From Lactarius indigo (lineage: Eukaryota; Basidiomycota; Agaricomycetes; Russulales; Russulaceae), in contig JAFKAC010000008.1 in NCBI GenBank assembly GCA_025766275.1, positions 744,001-808,000 on the forward strand: 64,000 nucleotides of DNA, in the 5' to 3' direction. Both the position numbers and the translations under genes were made by a program. This document shows, in pieces, positions 56,601 to 64,000 of this stretch (positions are counted from its first letter, which is position 1; every line of letters begins with the position of its first letter). The notes under the pieces were generated by a model, which saw nothing but the letters and a program-made list of their open reading frames with translations, was not told the origin of the DNA and did no database searches.

Positions 56601-59036
56601 TGGATCAAGCGCGAAATTCGTTTTTGGGGCGAGCATAGAATTCACCGAAGTTGTTTCTATTCCAAATACGATCACTGGCATCCCGTCGAAGTTGGTGCAC
56701 CTCCAACCCGTAGCCCCGTTGTGGGGACGTGACGACCAAGGACCATACTCGGAGATTACAGTTCCTGATTACTTTCCACCCGGCAGCATAATGATTTTTG
56801 AGACGCAACTCGAAGGCCTGGATCCCACTCTCGACAAGCTTTGCGGTTCCGGAGCGGAGGACGCGTTCCAAGACCTCGACCTCGTCGATTTGAACGTCTT
56901 ACTATACCGGGCTGATGGGGAAGAAATGGACGCCACGGGTGGCGAAATAAGCGTCTATGACGTTCCCGGTTTTGGAAAACTCAAGTACTGCGGCCTGGAG
57001 GGTTGGATGCACCCCTTAAAGCGCGTCATACAGAATAATGATCTGGGACATTCCCTCTGTGGTCATCTACGGGAGGGGAGTTGGGCGCTGGACTACACAT
57101 CTAGACGGCTCTTTAAACAAGCGAATACGTTTCCCAAATTGCAGACATCCGCCGAATGGTTCAAGGAACGGTTTGACCTCATTAAAGCGACTGTACCACC
57201 TTACCTTCGGCCGAAGTACTTCGCCATCGTAGTCTCAGAGGCGTATAAAGCGGCCCGCCACGTAGCCATCGAGCAGTGTTCCGATTTTATCTCGTCTGGC
57301 CATTCGTTCACTCAAGACTTGGCAATGGTGTCGTTGCAGGTGCATGGGCGCGTACAGTCGGCCTCGCTGGATCCTGTCAAGAGTGTCCCTTCGCTAGCTG
57401 CGGGCCTCCCACATTTTTCTTCCGGTTGGGCAAGGTGCTGGGGCAGGGACGTATTCATATCGCTACGTGGTCTATTTTTGACGACTGGCAATTTCGAGTC
57501 TGCAAAGAGGCATATTTTGGCGTTTGCGTCAACACTGAAGCATGGTCTGATTCCAAATCTATTAGACTCCGTTCGTAATCCGAGGTATGTATCTCCTTTC
57601 ATAAATACACTACTCTTAATTTCCCTTTCCAGGTACAATTCGCGTGATTCGCCTTGGTGGATGCTCCAAAATATCCAGGATTATGTTCAGAAGGCCCCCG
57701 ACGGTCCTGCGCTCCTTAGCGAGCCTGTGAAGCGCCGCTTCCCTAAAGACGATACTTGGGTACACTGGGACGATCCGCGCGCTTATTCCGATATCAGTAC
57801 CATCGCAGAAATTATTCAGGAGGTGCTACAACGGCATGCAGACGGCATTTCTTTCCGCGAACACAATGCTGGTCCCAACCTTGACATGCAGATGAACGAT
57901 GAAGGATTCAGCATTAAAATTCGCGTCGACTGGGAGACGGGCCTGATTCTGGGCGGAAGCGCGTGGAACTGTGGTACGTGGATGGACAAAATGGGTGAGT
58001 CGGTGAAGGCAGGGACGAAAGGAGTACCCGGGACCCCGCGAGATGGTGCACCTGTGGAGATTACGGGGTTGTTGAAGAGCACACTGAGGTGGCTGGACAA
58101 CCTATCGAGCAGTGGCAAGTTCCCTTTCGAAGGAGTTGAAGCCGAAGGTGAGTCTAAGTGCTACTGAAACCCCGCCCCCCTCTGAGCGAGTCGGCGATGC
58201 AGTGAATGGGAAACGACGTCTGGTCACATACCGAGAATGGAACGACCTGATTCAGAATTCATTTGAAAGGTCATATTATGTGCCTCTTGGTCAGTCGGCG
58301 CTTTGTTTTGGGTCGTATAATCACTAATCAGATGTTCAGATCCCTCGGAAGACAAAGAGTACGACATTAACTCAGCGCTCGTCAATCGTCGTGGAATCTA
58401 CAAGGATGTCGTCGGATCGGGACCTGGGCGGGAGTGGTCAAACTACCAATTCAGGCCGAACTTCCCCATCGCCATGACTGTTGCACCCGAGCTTTTCGAC
58501 CCCGAGCATGCACTCGTTGCATTGAAACTGGCAGACGAAGTTCTCCGGGGCCCACTGGGAATGAAAACGCTGGATCCGAGCGACCTACAATATCGTCCCT
58601 TCTACGACAACTCAAATGATTCAGACGATCCCGCCATTGCGAAAGGCAGAAACTATCACCAGGTTAGTGGATTGAAAGAGTGTGATCACGCGAGCTGAAC
58701 CGAACTTCAGGGTCCCGAGTGGGGGTGGCCCTTGGGGTACTTCTTGCGAGCGTATTTGTATTTCGATTCGAGATACGGAGCAGGCACGGAGGTAAGTGGG
58801 ACAACCAACGCTCATACTTGCTATACTTATTGTCCCATCAGAACCCAATTGACACTTTGCACCACATCTACAATATTCTTCGAACCCCTCGAACTTACAT
58901 CAGCAATGATCCTTGGGCCGGGCTGCCCGAGTTGACGAACAAGGACGGGGCGTTCTGTTACGACTCCTGTGCCACGCAGGCGTGGAGTGCAAGTACCATT
59001 TTGGACGTTCTGGAGGAAATTCACGAACGGTATTGA
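53638..59036 (+). CDS. GDB1: Glycogen debranching enzyme (4-alpha-glucanotransferase / amylo-1,6-glucosidase)
   Basis: This is the longest gene of the window, about 1500 residues in many exons, with start 53638 ([20 protein letters not shown]) and end VLEEIHERY at 59036. N-terminal text includes [40 protein letters not shown], and the transferase centre [17 protein letters not shown] (nucleophile Asp), [12 protein letters not shown] (acid/base Glu) and YDQTHDNES. The C-terminal glucosidase half has [58 protein letters not shown] and [11 protein letters not shown]. This bifunctional cytosolic enzyme removes glycogen branch points. Both catalytic halves are complete, and the exon joins I checked remain open. 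Confidence 0.93.
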
Positions 59037-59154
59037 GGAGAAGCGTAAAGGAAATGTTGTAAATTGTATAGATTTGTATGGTCTTGTTTGGGTTGGAAGG
59101 CTTTGACATCGCGTGCAGGATCCCAAGGAAAATAGATGACACCGTCCATCTTCT

Positions 59155-62100
59155 ATGTCCTTCTTCCGTTTTGAACAGCCCGATCGACTAAAGCAAAGGT
59201 TTTTAGAGGTAAAGGGGGAACAGGAGGACCTCGCTGTATACACCTGGGGTGAGGACAGTTATGATGGGCTAGGCGATGCTCTTCAGGAGGGAGGCGATGA
59301 ACTGAATGATGAGACTTTCGGTGGAACTGGTGAAGTTGGCGAGTTTTCCATGTTTCACTCAATTGTACCGCATCCTCTTATCGTGAGCAGGCAAGGACTT
59401 CGATTTCACACAGCAGACACTGCTGCTCGATCACCATCCCGGACCTGTTCCGTCCACCTTCGAGCAGCCACATGCACAACCAGACCCCTTGCATGTCTAT
59501 GGAGCGCAGGCCTCATCTTCGTGTACGGTCGTCACAGAATTAAATCCTGTGCCCCTCTCAAATTCCTCCCCTCTGCCCTGCAGCTCGTCCCGGCCCGTCA
59601 CTGTGGGACGAAAAGTCGCCTTTCTCGGTGCTCCCTCGATCGAGCAGCGCTTCTCGTAGTCCTGCTGACCTCGTCCGCAACGGCTCCGCCCGTGTCTCGA
59701 GTTCCTCGAATGGCGGCGGCTCGGTGTCATCGTCGAGCATCGCTTCATTACATTCACCCGGCGCCTCCGCAGCCCAGCTGACCCCGCAAGCCGTGCCGCG
59801 GACATTGCAGGACATCGAGGCAGAAATGAAGGCAGCCGCCGTTGCACAACGCGTTCAGACTTCTGCGGTCACACAACGACAGCAGTTGATGCAAGAACAG
59901 CAACAGGTACAGCAATCTCACTATTATCAGCAGCAACGATCCGCACCTCCAAGGATGCATCCGCAGGCCCAGTCGCCGAGGTTCCATCAGCAACTGCAGC
60001 AGCAACAGCTCTTACAACAGCAACAACTGCGAGAACAACAGTTGCAGGAGCAGCTGCAACTGCAGATCCGCCAACAACAATTGCTGGAGCAGGAACGGGA
60101 ACGTCGCTTGCAAGAGGCGCAGCAACTCCAGGAGCAACTACGCCTCGATCAGATCGAACGACAGCACCGTTCGCAACGCCCTGATATCCGTCCACAACAA
60201 ATGATACAAGGCCACCAGTATCTACATCAACGCCAACAATCGTCGGATCACCTACCCATCGTGTCACCTTCGCAACAGTTCGTCCAGCGTAGGCAACAGT
60301 CTCCTGCGTTTGTCGACCCCCATCTACAGCCTCAGTATCAGCAAAAAGGCCAGTATGTGCCGCAGAATATCCAGTTACAGCAGCGCCTCCTGTCTGAGAT
60401 GGCCCAAGCGGAGTTTATGCGGGATATGCAGGCTGTGTCGCAGGCGGAGCAGGACGCACTCCAGGCTGAAGCGATGCGTAGAATCATGGAAACCGAACGC
60501 ATGGAGGAGAAAAGGAGACGCAAGGCCGCTAAGATCGCTCATATGGCACGTTTGTGTACAAACACGACACCGTCTCGTGCTGATATTCCTTCAGTCTCGA
60601 TACAACGATCTCATGACCCAATCCGACAAGGACTTCATCACGCGGATACAACTATCACAGCTTGTCACCCAAGATCCCTATGCGGACGATTTTTATGCAC
60701 AGGTTTATGGCGCTATTATCCGTTCGCGTTTGGGGCTCCAGCCGTCCGACGAACGTGTCTTGAAGTTTGGCTCGTCCGGAGGCGTGGGTCTAGGGATGGG
60801 ACAGAAGGGTGGCGGAAGGCGACCAAGTGCGATGCAGAAAATGGAACAGCAGATCGAGCGCATCGTGAACAATGCACGTCAGAGAGAGCAAGAGAAACGT
60901 GAGCTTTTCTTTCGATATTTGTGCACAGTTTATCCTAAACGGTTGGTAATAGCCGCGAACCATAGCTTGCAAGGCGCGCTCGGTAAGACTTCCGGGCGAA
61001 GTTACAAGGCAGCCCCACGGCAACTATTGCAGGTGGACCCTTCAAATGCCTCAACACATGCGCACATATCCAAGGAAGACGCAATACGCAAGCATGGTGA
61101 AGGCGCCGCGAAGGAAGCTGCGAAGATAGGAGTAGAGGCACTTGGAGTTACTGCCGATGTGAGACGGTACCTCACACTCGTTATTGTGCGCTCACCAGCT
61201 TTCAGCCCGACAACACGGCTTCTGAAGACCCTTTGACGACGAAGGAGGCATTAAAAATCCTGGAGCATCTGTATGACCTGGTGCTGGACATCGAGCAACT
61301 TAGGCGCGAGCAGTCGAGTCTCAACCCCGATGACCCCGAAGCAGTGGAAGCCTGGTACGCTCACCTAAAGCGCTTTCTCGTACAACTCAAGCGTTCTCTA
61401 ACTCACTAAAAGGAACGCACACTATTCTGAACTCGTTCAGCAACTATGGGACAATCTCAGAGTTATGGTACCTTTGGAGACGAGGCAAGCTCGTGTTGGT
61501 TATCTTGCTACCGTTTCTGACGCGAATACGTTACAGCAATCCGCATCCATTTATCTCGCTTATCACTCCTTCCAAAGGGAAAAAGCTCCTACCGAGAATA
61601 TCTAGACATCTATCCTCTCAACAAATGCTCACAGTGCTTACTCTCCTAGTCGCGTGCTTTTCCCAAATGGATATCGTTATTCACGCGCGCATTCTCGATG
61701 TTCCAACGGAGAGCCCCCGCCAGCAAGATTTGGAACGACAAACTCAAGCGTTCCTTGGGAGCGTCGTTCAGAGCATCTTGCCGGTCGTGGCTAAGGCAGG
61801 GTTGCGTCTAGTTAGTGGTCTATTAGGTCTATTACTGGACAGGAGTGACATCGTTTCCATCACCCAAACAAGGGTTCGTACCCATAGTTTCTATTTTTGT
61901 ACTAGCTCATCCATCGCCTTTCCCATAGCCCGGTCTAGCCATCTTGACTTTGTTTCTAAGTCGCGTTGAGGTGATCAAACAAAGCATGTCAACAGCCGCG
62001 GATCTTTCGGAACTTCCCACACAAGAGGAAACGGAGCAATGGTGCGGGAATTTTTTTATTCCTCAGAGTTTTGACTGAGAGCGTTGCACAGGGAGATGAT

Positions 62101-62446
62101 GTTCGACCATCTGTTCCAACTCTTGCATCCCAACCTGCTATACCTCTTTCCCTCAACCCGCATCGCCGCAGCACTGGCCACCCTCCCACCGAATACCGCC
62201 GTTCTTCCCATGCATACCGAAAGTCTCGATCAACCTGTCTGGCAGTTCCTCGCAGCGCTCGCTTTACACGCGACAAATGAACAGCAACAAGCGCTTGTCA
62301 CTTCACTACGCGAGAAGGTGCTGGAGAACGTAGCAAGCGCGAATAAAGGCTGGGTCGCTGATGAGGACGAGCGGCGTGCTAAGCTTGGGAATGTAAACCT
62401 CTTTTTACACGCGCTTGGCCTGGACAGCTCGCAGATCAGCATCTGA
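59155..62446 (+). CDS. PAT1: PAT1-like mRNA decapping activator
   Basis: The start at 59155 gives MSFFRFEQPDRLKQRFLEVK, then EDLAVYTWGEDSYDGLGDAL, the conserved PAT1 N-terminus. A disordered part follows, with a Gln-rich tract of about 200 residues coded by mixed CAG/CAA (59870-60400). The helical core has RYNDLMTQSDKDFITRIQLS with QLVTQDPYADDFYAQVYGAI, a motif typical of PAT1. The C-terminal PAT1 helical-repeat domain includes SSQQMLTVLTLLVACFSQMD, VVHARILD-like text and SVVQSILPVVAKAGLRLVSG. It ends at 62446. PAT1 bridges Lsm1-7 and decapping factors in P-bodies. Seven or more introns; the gene lies 119 bp after GDB1. Confidence 0.88.
59870..60400 (+). repeat. CAG/CAA-rich polyglutamine-coding tract in PAT1
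   Basis: Dense CAG/CAA codons encode Q-rich text such as QQLQQQQLLQQQQLREQQLQ, interspersed with Leu, Arg and Glu. Codons are mixed, not a pure triplet array, which limits slippage. Confidence 0.85.
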
Positions 62447-63492
62447 ATTTGTTTGTCGGTGACTCCGCGTTGAGCTGTAGAAGTGATTTTTCATTGACGT
62501 TATCCACTTTCTTTTTTTTTATCGGAAAACTAGAACCATTGAAAGCTTTTACTTGAAGAAAGCTGACTCCCCTATATGTGTGAGAAAGAACGAGAACCAG
62601 CACAGCGGTGGCGGTGGTGACTGGTTCCGTATGTTCCGAACATATTTCCCAAACCTTCTTGTGATCTTTCGGCGCCCAGGCACCGCATGTCGCGTATTAC
62701 CCGTGACGACGCGGTGCTGACTGCGGTTACGTGGCTCACAGTTCATGTTTCATGAGCCTGAGAAAGTTGCAATCCCAACATACTGTGGCGTTCCTTCTCC
62801 CCTTTTTTGCCTGTTCCCGGCCAAATAGGATCGTTTCACAATTGGCCAATAACTTAAGCCTTTCCGGTTCATCGAAATCTGTGGCTTTCATGATGCCTTT
62901 TCTGTGATGCTTTGCTCATGATCGGCCCATTGTATGTCTGTGCGCTTGCAGCATCGCAACACTAGAGCGCTGGTGGTCCGCTGGGTTGTATGAAACGTTC
63001 TCGCCCTCCCCTGCTTGCTCTTTTTGGAACAAGTAACCCTTGACCACCTACAATACGCACAACCTCCTATGTCACCGAACATCGCAATATAACGGGCGCT
63101 ATATTAACAACTTCCCGGGTTTCGCACACTTTTACCGCCTGAGGGTTTGGCCGTGTTCCTCGCTGTTTCAATCACGTTCCCAAGATCTCTCCGCCATGGA
63201 CGATACTTTGACAGGATGCCACAATAGCTGTGCCACAAGCAGATAAGCCGCGTGGCCCAACATTCGTGGTCGCTCAGCCTCGGGTAGCGCTTCCCGAGTC
63301 GCCTTTCCGTGCACGAGTACACGTACTATCAGGATACGGCCTAGTCACCGTGGAAAACGCACGTCCGACGCGAGTACAAGAAGTGTGACTCCGCTGGACC
63401 TTCAGAGTCCCTGACACGAACACCCTCCCCCTCTACCTGACTCTCAAAGAAACTCCAAACTCGAACTGTTGCTCCTCCGTTTTTTTGAACAA
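62447..63492. other. Intergenic region after PAT1
   Basis: Short frames only. Contains the PAT1 3' end and probably the promoter of the right-edge gene; a 9-T run lies near 62512-62520. No tRNA or transposon end was recognised. Confidence 0.45.
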
Positions 63493-64000
63493 TGTCATAC
63501 AATGCATGTTGCATTTAGGCCTCTCGCAGCCCCTCCATTGACATATTCCTAGAATCCAAATACCGCCAGGCCATATGCTCATATCCCGTTCACTCGCAGC
63601 GACGGCTACCTCGTGCGGATGTTCGGCCACCGAGACGCGGCGTTCTTCATCGAGTCCCTCCTCAAGATGAACGCGCGCGAGGTGCACCTCATCAGCAACG
63701 TGCCGGGCTGGCACAGCGCACTCATGGTCTCGCGGCCGTCCGTGTCCGGCACGCCCCCCGACGCGCTCGCCAACAATGAGCACCCACTCTGGCTCCTCGA
63801 CTTTGTCCCCCAGCCCCAAGTCACCGTCGTCCCCCAGCAAATATGGACGCCCCCAAACCAGTCCGACTGGCGCCGCTACGTCGAGCAGGCCCACCTCCGC
63901 ATGCCCGTCTTCTTTGTCCAAAATAACGGCGTGATCGGCCTCCCGTTGTCACGCGCCGCGGTGGGGGACACCTCGTCCCTGCGAAACGCGGACAGGCCGG
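63493..64000 (+). CDS. Unidentified protein, 5' part only (runs off the right edge)
   Basis: From about 63560 the plus strand is open to the window end and reads IPFTRSDGYLVRMFGHRDAA, FFIESLLKMNAREVHLISNV, GWHSALMVSRPSVSGTPPDA, LWLLDFVPQPQVTVVPQQIW and RMPVFFVQNNGVIGLPLSRA. GC-rich third positions support real coding. I do not recognise the family. Upstream, an ATG at 63493 (MSYNACC) and the string RPLAAPPLTYS look like the N-terminus, but a one-base frame change and a TAG separate them from the main frame, so an unresolved intron, a sequence error or decay is possible. The true start is uncertain. Confidence 0.5.

Noticed and set aside
60007..60267. Val/Ala-rich minus-strand ORF within PAT1
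   Set aside because: It arises from reading CAG/CAA repeats in antisense; no independent support.

Overview
The window looks like a chromosomal segment of a filamentous basidiomycete, probably an Agaricomycete. Genes are compact and split by many 45-70 bp GT-AG introns, both strands are used equally, and several divergent gene pairs share promoters under 200 bp. Gene families also point there: a Goodbye-NACHT-ankyrin STAND protein, stand-alone MLKL-N-terminal-like helical proteins, and Ty3/gypsy and pogo elements of fungal type. Species cannot be fixed from sequence alone. Several families recall Cantharellales/Ceratobasidium-Rhizoctonia relatives, but that is only an impression.

Layout. Positions 1-4274 hold the 5' part of a minus-strand Ty3/gypsy retrotransposon (protease and start of Pol, Gag, an upstream frame, a terminal repeat). 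It abuts, and seems inserted into, a decayed pogo/Tigger transposase (4275-5616) with three in-frame TGA codons. Next come an MLKL-NTD-like gene (copy A, 5644-6758, minus), a 2.1 kb gene-poor gap, a Clr2-like silencing factor, a TRAPPC12-like TPR protein, KAR9, the splicing factor RED/IK, an ARE-type sterol O-acyltransferase and EMC5.

Positions 23.0-30.1 kb form the most unusual region. MLKL-NTD-like copy B, a 1000-residue Goodbye-NACHT-ankyrin NLR (24802-28263, minus) and copy C (interrupted by one TAA) lie side by side. Copies A, B and C share exon structure and promoter blocks. The arrangement resembles fungal allorecognition or cell-death clusters in which an NLR sits beside a membrane-active helical effector. 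That functional link is inference.

From 30.5 kb on the genes are mostly conserved housekeeping: VPS5, cystathionine beta-synthase, a YSA1-like Nudix hydrolase, a J-domain protein, IPI3, a complex I 21-kDa subunit, a Nup153-like nucleoporin, CDK7/Kin28, an FAD monooxygenase, SGF73, a YheT-like alpha/beta hydrolase, glycogen debranching enzyme and PAT1, then a partial unidentified gene at the right edge. Exon joins were read by hand. Where I give a total length, the joined exons are divisible by three and open, apart from copy C's stop.
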